This document shows positions 34,570-42,141 of a stretch of 64,000 nt of DNA, piece after piece. The notes under the pieces are model-generated. The model was not told the origin of the DNA. It saw nothing but the letters and a program-made list of their open reading frames with translations, and ran no database searches. Source of the DNA: SVFI01 sp045535935 (GTDB taxonomy: Bacteria > Bacillota > Clostridia > Lachnospirales > Lachnospiraceae); contig JAZSMO010000023.1 of assembly GCA_045535935.1 (NCBI GenBank), positions 13,002 to 77,001 of the forward strand, in the 5' to 3' direction. Every line of letters starts with the position of its first letter. The first letter of the stretch is position 1. The translations under genes and the position numbers were made by a program.

Positions 34570-35547
34570 TTGAAGCGAGATAAGATTTTAAATGCACTGA
34601 AATTGTGCGTTGCAGTTATTTTGGGAATTACGTTTGCCAGTCTGTTGGAGTTGGAATATCAGACCTCAGCAGGAATTGTGGCAATTCTTACGATTTTTCG
34701 TACGAAGAGGGAGACGATACAGACAGCGGTTGGGCGGGCGCTTGCCTTTGTGGTGGCGCTGGGGATATCATTTGTCTGCTTCCATTTTCTGGGATTGGGT
34801 ATAGAGGCATTTTTGCTTTTCCTGATTTTATATATTTTTATCTGTCATTTTATGAACTGGACCTATGCAATCACGCTGAACGCCGTACTTGTTTCGCACT
34901 TCGTGACTTCGGGCAGACTGGATGCTATGGCAGTGCGCAATGAGGTGCTGATCTTTTTGATCGGTGTCACTGTGGGGATTCTTATGAATATGCACCTGCG
35001 CAAAAATGTGCATCATTTCGAAAAAATGAAGCAGGAGACGGATGAACATATCATTCGCATCCTGGCGCGCATGTCAAAGAGGATGAAAAATCATGATGTG
35101 TCCGACTACAACGGAGAATGCTTCAAAGAACTGGAGGAAATACTTCGCGATACGAAAAATATGGCAGAATACAATTATAACAATCAGTTTAATAAATACG
35201 ACGTGTTCGATTTGGAATATATTTCTATGCGCGAGAGACAGTGTGTTGTGCTCTATGAGATGTACAGCCTGCTCCGTCACCTGGAGACCACGCCGCATAC
35301 GACCGAAAAAGTGTCTGAGTTTCTCGATATGCTTTCCCATGTGCTGGACGAGGAAAACGACGGAACCGAATTGATGGCAAAGTTCAAGGAAATGGATTGC
35401 TACATGAAAGCGCAGCCGCTTCCGAAGGAGAGACAGGAATTTGAGGATCGTGCACGGCTGTTCTGCTTCATGAGAAATATGGAACATTTTATTCGCATAA
35501 AAATGGATTTTATAAAGGAACATCAGAATCCGGAATTCGCAGAATGA
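34570..35547 (+). CDS. Aromatic acid exporter (ArAE/FUSC-like) family membrane protein
   Basis: A 325-residue protein. The N-terminal half has five or six membrane helices with the early phrase ASLLELEYQTSAGIVAILTIF, which matches the ArAE family N-terminus; the C-terminal half is a cytoplasmic helical domain (about 155-320). The family is linked to efflux of aromatic acids, though few members are tested. The start is TTG at 34570 with CGGAGGT immediately upstream. It follows the HD gene by 16 bases. Confidence 0.85.
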   Translation: MKRDKILNALKLCVAVILGITFASLLELEYQTSAGIVAILTIFRTKRETIQTAVGRALAFVVALGISFVCFHFLGLGIEAFLLFLILYIFICHFMNWTYAITLNAVLVSHFVTSGRLDAMAVRNEVLIFLIGVTVGILMNMHLRKNVHHFEKMKQETDEHIIRILARMSKRMKNHDVSDYNGECFKELEEILRDTKNMAEYNYNNQFNKYDVFDLEYISMRERQCVVLYEMYSLLRHLETTPHTTEKVSEFLDMLSHVLDEENDGTELMAKFKEMDCYMKAQPLPKERQEFEDRARLFCFMRNMEHFIRIKMDFIKEHQNPEFAE

Positions 35548-35608
35548 AGCGGCATACGAAAGCACCCGACTGCATGATAAAAAATTACAAATTTTTTGTA
35601 AAAATTTG

Positions 35609-35636
35609 TTGAAAAATCTTGAAAAAGGTTTAACAT
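35609..35636 (+). promoter_or_regulatory. Probable promoter of the 35677-cstA operon
   Basis: TTGAAA, 16 bases, TAACAT. A palindrome TTACAAA-TTT-TTTGTAA (35585-35601) lies just upstream of the -35 and could be a regulator site or a weak terminator of the exporter gene. Confidence 0.45.
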
Positions 35637-35676
35637 AGTAAATGGATAAGAATAATGGAAAAGGATTGTAATTTTT

Positions 35677-36195
35677 ATGGAATATACAAGGGAATCGGCG
35701 ATTGCTAAGCTGCTGGAAAGCTACCGCGCCTATTTCAATGTGACGGAGTATGAAGAGGATAAAAGACCGTTAGTTGCACACTGCGAATTTTATCAGTCTT
35801 CCGAAAAGTATGTATTGTCAAGAAAAGCACAGCTTTGGTCAGCGGAATGCGAGGAGTTTGTGTATTTGTTTGAGACGGAGCGACTCACAAAAGAGATATT
35901 TGAAACATGCAAAGATTATGCCTATGAAGACGGTATGGGAAGAGCGCATATCGGACCGGGGCATATGTATACATATATCACACCTGTTTTCATCTGCGAT
36001 ACTTGTGATCCGGATGCGAGAAAGGCGCTGAAGAAATGTCGTCTTTACAAAAGTTTTCGATTTTCTCTGCACGGGTGGATGGATTTTCACACAGCTGTCT
36101 TGGAAGTCAGTGATAATAAAATGACGACCAACAGCAGTGGGAAATGTGTCAGGGAAATTTTGAAAAATGTATTATTTAAAAAGAAAAGGAGATAA
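35677..36195 (+). CDS. Hypothetical protein co-encoded with CstA
   Basis: A soluble protein of 172 residues, not recognised. It starts MEYTRESAIAKLLESYRAYF, contains a CDTCDPDARKALKKC stretch (two close cysteines and a third 11 residues on) and ends in a basic tail KNVLFKKKRR. Only 5 bases separate it from cstA, so it is very probably an accessory of that carrier; a regulatory or modifying role is inference. It has no membrane segment. Confidence 0.75.
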   Translation: MEYTRESAIAKLLESYRAYFNVTEYEEDKRPLVAHCEFYQSSEKYVLSRKAQLWSAECEEFVYLFETERLTKEIFETCKDYAYEDGMGRAHIGPGHMYTYITPVFICDTCDPDARKALKKCRLYKSFRFSLHGWMDFHTAVLEVSDNKMTTNSSGKCVREILKNVLFKKKRR

Positions 36196-36200
36196 AGAGT

Positions 36201-37919
36201 ATGAACACATTAGTATTACTGATCGTCTGCGTTGCTGTACTTTTATGCGGTTATATCTTCTACGGAAGATGGCTTTGCAAGCAGTGGGGCGTAGGCGAGA
36301 GCAAGGAAGAAACACCGGCTCATACAATGTCAGACGGTGTGGACTATGTTCCTGCTAAAGCACCTGTGTTAATGGGACACCATTTTTCATCTATCGCAGG
36401 CGCAGGTCCTATTACCGGACCGATTAATGCAGCATTATTCGGCTGGGTACCGGTAGTTCTTTGGATCTTAATCGGTGGTATCTTCTTCGGTGGTGTGCAT
36501 GACTTCGGTGCATTATTTGCATCTATCCGTCATAAAGGCCAGTCGGTAGGAGAAATCATTTCTGTCAACATGAGTCGTCGTGCAAAGAGATTATTTATTA
36601 TCTTTGCTTACCTGACACTGATCCTCGTAGTGGCAGCTTTCGCATCTATCGTTGCAACAACATTCGGTGCAACTTATGTAGATGGTGTATTAGATAAGGC
36701 AGCAAGTGCGACTAACGCATCTGTTGCAATGGTATCATTGTTATTTATCCTGATTGCGATTGTTTTCGGTTTCTGCGTATATCGCCGTAACACACCGATG
36801 TCAGTTTCTACAATTTTAGGAATTGTTGCAATTGTAATCTGTATGGCAGTTGGTATGAATTTCCATCCGTTATACCTTTCTACCAACGCATGGATGATCG
36901 TTGTAGGTATTTACATTGCAATTGCTTCTGTAACACCGGTATGGATTCTTCTCCAGCCGCGTGACTACTTAAGCTCATTCCTTCTTTATGCTATGTTAGC
37001 AGTGGCTATCGTTGGTGTAGTTGGAGCTCATCCGACAATTAATTCGGAATTATTCCCGGCATTTGCAGGATTCGCAGTAGATAACGGAAACGGAGTACAG
37101 TATCTGTTCCCTATCTTATTTACAACAGTTGCCTGCGGTGCGATTTCCGGTTTCCATTCACTGGTATCTTCCGGAACAACATCAAAACAGCTTGACAAAG
37201 AATCCGATGCAAAACCGATTGCATACGGCGGAATGTTACTTGAGTGTGTACTTGCAGTTCTTACTATCTGTGCAATCGCATATGCACGTCAGACAGGACA
37301 TACAGCAGGTGCTACAGACATCTTCGCAGGTGGTATCGCAGCCATGGTTGCAGCCATTCCTGGACTTGCAGGTTTAGAGAACATTCTCTACACACTTCTC
37401 GTTCTTACATATTCTGCATTCTGTCTTACTTCTCTGGATACAGCAACACGTCTTGCACGTTTCATGTTCCAGGAATTCTGGCTTGAGCCGGGACAGACAG
37501 TAGCTGATATCAAAGAGGGCTGGAAGAAAGTTATGGTAAATCCTTATGTTGCTACAGTTATCACTGTTATTCTCGGTGTTGCACTCGGTATGACAGGATA
37601 CGCAAAGATCTGGGGATTGTTCGGAGCAGCTAACCAGCTTCTTGCAGGACTTGGATTGTTAGCAGTAGCTACATGGCTCGGCAATGTAGGAAAGAACAAC
37701 AAGATGTTCCTCATCCCGATGGCATTCATGATGATCGTTACCATTTCTTCTCTTGTATTAACACTGAAGAACCAGATCGGTATCATTATGGCAGGCGGAG
37801 CAGACTGGGGTCCATATGCACAGACTGTACTTTCTGCATTCCTGGTTGTACTTTCCATTATTCTGGTAATTGAAGGTATTGAAACTTTGACAGGAAAGAA
37901 CAACAAAGTGGCAGCCTAA
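36201..37919 (+). CDS. cstA: CstA-family carbon starvation protein / pyruvate transporter
   Basis: A 572-residue polytopic membrane protein with about 15 helices. CstA hallmarks: GHHFSSIAGAGPITGP near residues 58-75, GWVPVVLWILIGGIFFGGVHDF next, and FHSLVSSGTTSKQLDKE near 320. The family imports pyruvate, and peptides have been proposed. In E. coli it responds to carbon starvation. AAAGGAG precedes ATG 36201. A strong terminator follows. Codon use is biased toward frequent codons, suggesting high expression. Confidence 0.93.
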   Translation: MNTLVLLIVCVAVLLCGYIFYGRWLCKQWGVGESKEETPAHTMSDGVDYVPAKAPVLMGHHFSSIAGAGPITGPINAALFGWVPVVLWILIGGIFFGGVHDFGALFASIRHKGQSVGEIISVNMSRRAKRLFIIFAYLTLILVVAAFASIVATTFGATYVDGVLDKAASATNASVAMVSLLFILIAIVFGFCVYRRNTPMSVSTILGIVAIVICMAVGMNFHPLYLSTNAWMIVVGIYIAIASVTPVWILLQPRDYLSSFLLYAMLAVAIVGVVGAHPTINSELFPAFAGFAVDNGNGVQYLFPILFTTVACGAISGFHSLVSSGTTSKQLDKESDAKPIAYGGMLLECVLAVLTICAIAYARQTGHTAGATDIFAGGIAAMVAAIPGLAGLENILYTLLVLTYSAFCLTSLDTATRLARFMFQEFWLEPGQTVADIKEGWKKVMVNPYVATVITVILGVALGMTGYAKIWGLFGAANQLLAGLGLLAVATWLGNVGKNNKMFLIPMAFMMIVTISSLVLTLKNQIGIIMAGGADWGPYAQTVLSAFLVVLSIILVIEGIETLTGKNNKVAA

Positions 37920-37943
37920 GCCGTTAAAGTAATAACGTAAAAG

Positions 37944-37977
37944 ACCTTGGCGGAGTATTCCGTCAAGGTTTTTTTGT
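37944..37977 (+). terminator. Intrinsic terminator after cstA
   Basis: ACCTTGGCGGA and TCCGTCAAGGT form a stem (with one wobble) around GTAT, followed by a run of T. Confidence 0.92.
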
Positions 37978-38032
37978 TGAAATAGGATATTTTGCATTTT
38001 TCATTCGTGTACTGTATGTGAGGAGGGAGAAC

Positions 38033-38137
38033 ATGGACATGCAACAGATATTTGAGGTGTATTTCTCCGGCGATCCGAAGGAACGCGAAAATGCAATGAA
38101 AGAGTACGGTTGGGATCCGGTCCCGCTGTTTGAATAG
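38033..38137 (+). CDS. Small protein of 34 residues ahead of the cyclase gene
   Basis: ATG 38033 has a very strong ribosome site AGGAGGGAG at 38021-38029, and the frame ends at TAG 38135-38137. The product begins MDMQQIFEVYFSGDPKER and ends GWDPVPLFE. It lies 9 bases before the cyclase gene, and its last codons carry the AGGAG of that gene, so it may be a leader or a small partner. The function is unknown. Confidence 0.6.
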   Translation: MDMQQIFEVYFSGDPKERENAMKEYGWDPVPLFE

Positions 38138-38146
38138 GAGATGCGT

Positions 38147-38743
38147 ATGAAAATCTATGATATATCACAGGAAGTATTTGACTGCACGGTGTTTCCGGGG
38201 GATCCGAAGCCACAGAAAATTACTGTTTCGGACATGAAGGACGGAGCGCTGTACAATCTGACGGAGCTTCACATGTGCGCACATAACGGAACTCATGTGG
38301 ATGCGCCGTACCACTTTATCGATGAAGGAAAGACCATCGATGAAGTGTCGCTTGAAAAGTTCATCGGTATGGCATATGTGGCAGAGCATGACGGGGAAGT
38401 GCGTGCAGAGGATGCAGCGGTGATTCTTGCCCGTGCGAAAGCAGCGGAGAAAGAAAGTGCGAAGAAAATTCTGATCAAAGGAAAAGCCGTTGTTTCGCAG
38501 GAGGCGGCAGCAGTGTTCCGCGAGGGTGGCGTTGATTTGCTCGGAAATGAGTCACAGACCGTAGGACCGGAGGATGCGCCGATGGCGGTGCATCTTACGC
38601 TACTTGGCAGCGAGGTGGTTCTGCTGGAAGGCATCCGGCTTTCCCACGTACCGGAGGGTGCGTATTTTTTAAATGCTGCGCCGATTAATCTGGGCGGAAG
38701 CGACGGCGCACCGTGTCGGGCGGTGTTGATCGATATGAAATAA
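38147..38743 (+). CDS. Cyclase-family (kynurenine formamidase-like) metal hydrolase
   Basis: A 198-residue enzyme of the cyclase/arylformamidase family. The metal motif HNGTHVDAPYHF (HxGTHxDxPxH) is near residues 47-58, the start KIYDISQ is typical, and HLTLLGSEVVLLEGI appears in the second half. Family members hydrolyse N-formylkynurenine or related amides and lactones; the real substrate is unknown. ATG 38147 is preferred over ATG 38141 because the AGGAG at 38136-38140 then has a 6-base spacer. Confidence 0.88.
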   Translation: MKIYDISQEVFDCTVFPGDPKPQKITVSDMKDGALYNLTELHMCAHNGTHVDAPYHFIDEGKTIDEVSLEKFIGMAYVAEHDGEVRAEDAAVILARAKAAEKESAKKILIKGKAVVSQEAAAVFREGGVDLLGNESQTVGPEDAPMAVHLTLLGSEVVLLEGIRLSHVPEGAYFLNAAPINLGGSDGAPCRAVLIDMK

Positions 38744-38751
38744 GAAAATGA

Positions 38752-38775
38752 AAAGGGCAGCCAAAGCTGCCCTTT
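38752..38775 (+). terminator. Bidirectional hairpin between convergent genes
   Basis: AAAGGGCAGC and GCTGCCCTTT form a perfect 10-base-pair stem around CAAA. On the minus strand it is followed by TCATTTTC, and on the + strand by GTCT. It lies between the cyclase gene and the convergent zinc-ribbon gene. Confidence 0.8.
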
Positions 38776-38787
38776 GTCTATGTACGC

Positions 38788-39387
38788 CTATTTTTTGAAA
38801 AGATCCTGAAGTGTTCCCAGGGCACCGAGTGCTGCGAACGCGTAGACCATCAGAAGATTTTTGATATACACACTTTTTTCGATATATCCTTCCTTCAAAA
38901 AGTCCGGCACGACAGCGAAAGCGCGGCCCAATGTGGCTCCTTCGTCGGCAAAGGCCTGATAGATTGAGATAGCCCAGTCCAAACGGTCGGCAATATACGG
39001 AGTAACTAAAATCAGGATGGCACAAATCAGTGCCCCTTTTTTGCTGATACGTCTTCCGAGCAGCTTGTATCCTTTGATGGTGCACACAGCAAGAATCAAA
39101 CCGGAAATAGAAGCAATATATCCTGCCTGGCTGAACAGGATGATGGATGCACCTCCGATGGCTGCGCCGACGAGTGCGCCTATGAAGCCAAGAAACGGAA
39201 GCTCGCGCTTCTGCGGTTTTTCTTCCGGTTCCGGAACCGGAGGACGCTGAAACTGCTTGGCAGCAGCATAAATTTCTTCCTTGTTTTCCACCGGTGCGAC
39301 ATTCTCGCTCTGTGTGATGGTTGCTCCGCAGACGTCACAGACGGTGGCACCGTCAGGAACAGACATTCCGCATTTTTCACAATACAT
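38788..39387 (-). CDS. Zinc-ribbon membrane protein
   Basis: A 199-residue protein with an N-terminal zinc ribbon (CEKCG and CDVCG, residues 3-21), a Pro/Glu-rich linker, and about four membrane segments (about 64-85, 88-105, 118-135 and 175-192). Of the DUF zinc_ribbon_2 type common in Clostridia; the function is unknown. GAGGGAGGAA precedes ATG 39387. A good promoter is found upstream on the minus strand. Confidence 0.8.
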   Translation of the reverse strand: MYCEKCGMSVPDGATVCDVCGATITQSENVAPVENKEEIYAAAKQFQRPPVPEPEEKPQKRELPFLGFIGALVGAAIGGASIILFSQAGYIASISGLILAVCTIKGYKLLGRRISKKGALICAILILVTPYIADRLDWAISIYQAFADEGATLGRAFAVVPDFLKEGYIEKSVYIKNLLMVYAFAALGALGTLQDLFKK

Positions 39388-39420
39388 AAAAATTCCTCCC
39401 TCTACTAAGAATTCCTATCT

Positions 39421-39449
39421 ATCATAAGGCAATGGGCAGATACTGTCAA
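39421..39449 (-). promoter_or_regulatory. Sigma-A promoter of the zinc-ribbon gene
   Basis: Read on the minus strand: TTGACA (39449-39444), 17 bases, TATGAT (39426-39421), 33 bases before the ATG. Confidence 0.75.
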
Positions 39450-39499
39450 GAAAGGGCGAAAACATACAGTTTACGGTAGGTTCACCTTGTCAGGTCACT

Positions 39500-39801
39500 T
39501 TTTCCTATGGTATCATAAAAAACGGAGTTGTCGGAAGCTTCTTTACCAGCATGAGCAAAGGTGTTTCAAGAGGTATTTTCTCCAACGAGGCAGGTCTCGG
39601 TACGGGATCTATCGCTCATGCATGTGCTGTTTTGCTTTTTCTACGATTATCGGCTGGGGATTGTACGGTGCAACGATCGATCTTGGGCTTGTTTGGAGCA
39701 TTTCCGATACGTGCAACGGACTTATGGTAATCCCGAACCTGATCGGTGTGTTCCTGCTGTCAGGTACCGTGTTTAAATTAGTGAAAGAGTATTTTAAGTA
39801 G
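39500..39801 (+). pseudogene. Remnant of an AGCS sodium:alanine/glycine symporter
   Basis: Pieces of an amino acid carrier remain in two frames. First frame from about 39502: SYGIIKNGVVGSFFTSMSKG and then RGIFSNEAGLGTGSIAHA, the central signature of AGCS carriers. After a frame change near 39625 the C-terminus follows: FSTIIGWGLYGA, then LGLVWSISDTCNGLMVIPNL and the tail FKLVKEYFK ending at TAG 39801. The N-terminal two thirds are missing, a long segment is deleted between the two parts, and another is missing after GWGLYGA. The intact gene would have about 450-480 codons. Confidence 0.85.
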
Positions 39802-39841
39802 GGGTGCGGGAATAGAAATAACGTGAAAAGGAGACTGCGAA

Positions 39842-40108
39842 ATGTATTTTGTACCTGACGGAACGAAAGTGTGTGGATTTTATGAATGCAGCGAGTGCGG
39901 TATGCGCTATTTGTCGCTTGTGATTGCGCCGGTTATGGTGTGTCCGTACTGCGGAGAAGAAGTGGATATGGAGCTGGGACCGGATGATGAAATGCCGGAA
40001 AGCTTCGAGGAAGCCAAGCTAATCAAAGTGGTAGAGGGCGATGATGTCGAAAAGATGGATGCGCTGCTGAGCCTTGCCATTACCGGCGGAGACTGTGACT
40101 GGCTGTAA
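39842..40108 (+). CDS. Small zinc-ribbon protein
   Basis: An 88-residue acidic protein with two CxxC pairs, CSEC (about 16-19) and CPYC (about 35-38), forming a rubredoxin-like zinc ribbon, then an acidic tail (VDMELGPDDEMPE). GAAAAGGAGAC precedes ATG 39842. The function is unknown; such proteins are common beside stress or regulatory genes. It lies 29 bases before the XRE gene. Confidence 0.7.
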   Translation: MYFVPDGTKVCGFYECSECGMRYLSLVIAPVMVCPYCGEEVDMELGPDDEMPESFEEAKLIKVVEGDDVEKMDALLSLAITGGDCDWL

Positions 40109-40137
40109 AGGATGAAAATGTGAAAGGAAGGTGTCTT

Positions 40138-40455
40138 ATGTTCCCAACAATAAGCGTGAAAGAAACCGGGGCTAACCTCCAACGTCTTATGCAACAGCGC
40201 GGAATTACAGCAAAAGAAGTTAAAGAATATCTTAATCTTGCAAGTGTGCAAAGCGTGTACTACTGGTGGAACGGTACCAATATGCCTACCATTGACAACC
40301 TGTACGCACTGAGTCAGTTGCTTCGTGTTCCGATCGATACAATTGTGCGTGGCAATGGTAAAGCGTTTCTGCCGAAAGCGATTGTGTTAAAAGCACCTTA
40401 TGAAAGAAGATTATATGCATACTATACGAGATTACATGGGATGCAAGTTGCATAA
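40138..40455 (+). CDS. XRE-family helix-turn-helix protein
   Basis: A 105-residue DNA-binding protein. The HTH is NLQRLMQQRGITAKEVKEYL and then SVQSVYYWWNGTNMPTIDNL, an XRE/Cro fold in which the recognition helix begins at SVQSV. A short basic tail (APYERRLYAYYTRL) follows. ATG 40138 is chosen because GGAAGG lies at 40125-40130. A very strong hairpin terminator follows at 40490. Targets are unknown. Confidence 0.85.
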   Translation: MFPTISVKETGANLQRLMQQRGITAKEVKEYLNLASVQSVYYWWNGTNMPTIDNLYALSQLLRVPIDTIVRGNGKAFLPKAIVLKAPYERRLYAYYTRLHGMQVA

Positions 40456-40489
40456 AATTCAAGTACAGATTGAATGACAAAAGAACATT

Positions 40490-40533
40490 CCTCCTACAAA
40501 ATGAAAGTATCACATTTTGTAGGAGGATTTTTT
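40490..40533 (+). terminator. Strong terminator whose 3' arm holds a ribosome site
   Basis: CCTCCTACAAAATG (40490-40503) pairs perfectly with CATTTTGTAGGAGG (40513-40526); A and six T follow. It ends the XRE gene, but the GGAGG in the 3' arm is also placed 7 bases before ATG 40534, so it may be a condensed attenuator for the two small ORFs that follow. Confidence 0.85.
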
Positions 40534-40584
40534 ATGTGCTGCGAGGTGAAAGTCAGAGGCTTATGGAAAGGATGGTGCTTATGA
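40534..40584 (+). CDS. Putative 16-residue leader peptide
   Basis: The frame MCCEVKVRGLWKGWCL starts 7 bases after a GGAGG that is buried in the preceding hairpin and stops at TGA 40582-40584, overlapping the next start as ATGA. The position and coupling suggest a leader that opens translation of the small membrane peptide. No other evidence is available. Confidence 0.4.
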   Translation: MCCEVKVRGLWKGWCL

Positions 40585-40664
40585 GTACATATGAGGAATT
40601 TATGACACTCTTAACTATGGGGTTATTGATAGTGGCAATTTTGAATATGAGAAATAAGAAGTAG
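40581..40664 (+). CDS. Small membrane peptide, putative holin-like/type I toxin
   Basis: A 27-residue peptide: MSTYEEFMTLL, a hydrophobic helix of about 15 residues (TMGLLIVAIL), and a basic tail NMRNKK. This pattern (MSxYEExM, single helix, Lys tail) matches the putative holin-like toxin group of Firmicutes. AAAGGA at 40568-40573 gives a 7-base spacer. Toxicity is inference. No antisense RNA was identified, but one would be expected on the minus strand if it is type I. Confidence 0.6.
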   Translation: MSTYEEFMTLLTMGLLIVAILNMRNKK

Positions 40665-40705
40665 GCAATGTTTTCCCAATGCAAGTGTAAAATCTGCAGA
40701 AAGAA

Positions 40706-40714
40706 TGTTATACT
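40706..40714 (+). promoter_or_regulatory. Extended -10 promoter of the Spx/ArsC-like gene
   Basis: TG-T-TATACT, 22 bases before ATG 40737. Confidence 0.4.
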
Positions 40715-40736
40715 AAAACAAAAAAGGAGATTTCAA

Positions 40737-41087
40737 ATGTTAGTTTTAGTATACAGAAAATGCAGCACCTGCATGAAAGCACTCAAATGGCTGGAGGAAA
40801 ATCAAATAGCGTTTGACGAGCGCCCAATCGTGGAACAAAATCCGACCTACGAGGAGTTAAAAGCATGGCACCGGATGAGCGGATTGCCACTGAAGAAATT
40901 CTTTAATACAAGCGGACTGATTTACAAAGACATGCAGCTCAAGGATAAACTTCCGCAGATGTCGGAGGATGAGCAGCTTCAGCTTCTTGCGACCAACGGA
41001 AAGCTTGTGAAGCGTCCGTTGGTAGTGGGAGACGGATTTGTGCTCACCGGGTTTAAGGAGCGCGAGTGGGAAGAGAGGATGAAGTAG
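40737..41087 (+). CDS. ArsC/Spx-family thioredoxin-fold protein
   Basis: A 116-residue protein with the N-terminal redox motif CSTC in VYRKCSTCMKALKWLEE, the RPIVEQNPTYEEL segment, LKKFFNTSGL and the cis-Pro region RPLVVGDGFVLTGF. The two-cysteine CxxC is typical of Spx/MgsR/YusI relatives; true arsenate reductases have other cysteine patterns. The role may be redox sensing or reduction. ATG 40737 follows AAGGAGA. It ends 2 bases before the AAA ATPase gene. Confidence 0.88.
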   Translation: MLVLVYRKCSTCMKALKWLEENQIAFDERPIVEQNPTYEELKAWHRMSGLPLKKFFNTSGLIYKDMQLKDKLPQMSEDEQLQLLATNGKLVKRPLVVGDGFVLTGFKEREWEERMK

Positions 41088-41089
41088 TT

Positions 41090-41869
41090 ATGTTCCCATT
41101 AATCAACGAGCGGGAAACCGTGATAGACGATTTATACATCCGCGAAGTCAGAATCTCAAAAGAGATCCCGAAAAATAATTACCTTAACCGTTTACCGGTG
41201 GTGCAAAGTTTGCGGGAACTCGGAAGCCTTGAATTTCATAAAAAAGCGACCTTCATCGTCGGTGAAAACGGAATCGGCAAGTCTACGCTTATTGAGGGAC
41301 TGGCCGTTGCGATGGGGTTTAATCCGGAAGGCGGAACCGTGAATTTCAATTTTTCGACGAACGATTCCCATTCCGACTTGCACGACTATCTGACGGTCAG
41401 CAGAGGATATCGGAAACACAGGGACGGATTTTTCCTGCGGGCGGAAAGCTTTTACAATGTGGCTTCCAACATCGATGAGCTGGACGGTGAGCCTGGCTTC
41501 GGGCCGAAGCTGATCACCAATTACGGTGGGATATCTTTGCATAAGCAGTCGCATGGAGAAAGCTTTATGGCGCTGGTGGAAAACCGTTTCAGGGGAAACG
41601 GATTGTACATATTGGACGAGCCGGAGGCGGCGCTGTCGCCGATGCGACTCATGCGGCTGATGGTTTGCATGCAACAGCTGGTGAAGGAAAATTCGCAATT
41701 TATTATATCCACACATTCGCCGATCCTGATGACTTTCCCGGATGCGGAAGTGCTGAAAATAACCGAAGACGGAATTCGCCCGGTCGACTACAAAGACACG
41801 GAGCACTATATTGTGACGAAGCGGTTTATGGATGCACCGGAGAAGATGGTGGAGGAGCTGCTGGGGTGA
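41090..41869 (+). CDS. Stand-alone AAA (ABC-type) ATPase
   Basis: A 259-residue ATPase of the AAA_21/AAA_23 group: Walker A VGENGIGKST (57-66), SHGESFM (signature region), Walker B LYILDEPEAALSP and a switch histidine in FIISTHSPIL. There is no membrane partner or long coiled coil, so this is not a transporter or SMC protein. Similar proteins are linked to DNA repair or nucleic-acid-dependent regulation; the function here is unknown. It overlaps nothing but follows the Spx-like gene by 2 bases. It is the last core-like gene before the accessory region. Confidence 0.85.
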   Translation: MFPLINERETVIDDLYIREVRISKEIPKNNYLNRLPVVQSLRELGSLEFHKKATFIVGENGIGKSTLIEGLAVAMGFNPEGGTVNFNFSTNDSHSDLHDYLTVSRGYRKHRDGFFLRAESFYNVASNIDELDGEPGFGPKLITNYGGISLHKQSHGESFMALVENRFRGNGLYILDEPEAALSPMRLMRLMVCMQQLVKENSQFIISTHSPILMTFPDAEVLKITEDGIRPVDYKDTEHYIVTKRFMDAPEKMVEELLG

Positions 41870-41912
41870 ACGATTAGACTGCGTAGAATATGTCGAATTC
41901 CGGTGGAAATGG

Positions 41913-41941
41913 TTGAAAAAAAGACGTGTAAAGAGTATAAT
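41913..41941 (+). promoter_or_regulatory. Promoter of RNA unit A
   Basis: TTGAAA, 17 bases, TATAAT. This is near consensus. It lies 44 bases after the AAA gene and directly before the structured RNA A. Confidence 0.8.
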
Positions 41942-41947
41942 AAATGT

Positions 41948-42056
41948 GTGATACATTTATTCAGTCACGGGGATAAATGTATCATGTCAGTTTAAATATT
42001 AAAGTGATAAAAGTAAAAACCTCATTGGATGATGCGAACATCCGATGGGGTTTTTG
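41948..42056 (+). ncRNA. Putative small RNA or leader, copy A
   Basis: A segment of about 109 bases from the predicted start site to a terminator. The 5' hairpin TGATACATTTAT/ATAAATGTATCA (41949-41960 with 41973-41984) has a 12-base loop containing CAGTCACGGGG. The terminator stem AACCTCATTGGATG/CATCCGATGGGGTT (42018-42052) is followed by T. No ORF. It is the most divergent of three units in this window that share the ACGGG loop element and the AACCTCATT terminator. It could be a free RNA or an attenuator of the radical SAM gene 86 bases on. Confidence 0.65.
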
Positions 42057-42141
42057 TGCTTTAAAATGGGGAATTAAAGTAGCAAAGTAATAGGAGGAAA
42101 TAAAGAGTAGTTTATTTAAAACAGAAAGGAAGTTAGCGCAT

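Noticed and set aside
40668..41087. Spx/ArsC-like protein starting at 40668
   Set aside because: The longer frame runs through the extended -10 promoter; ATG 40737 has AAGGAGA at the right distance.
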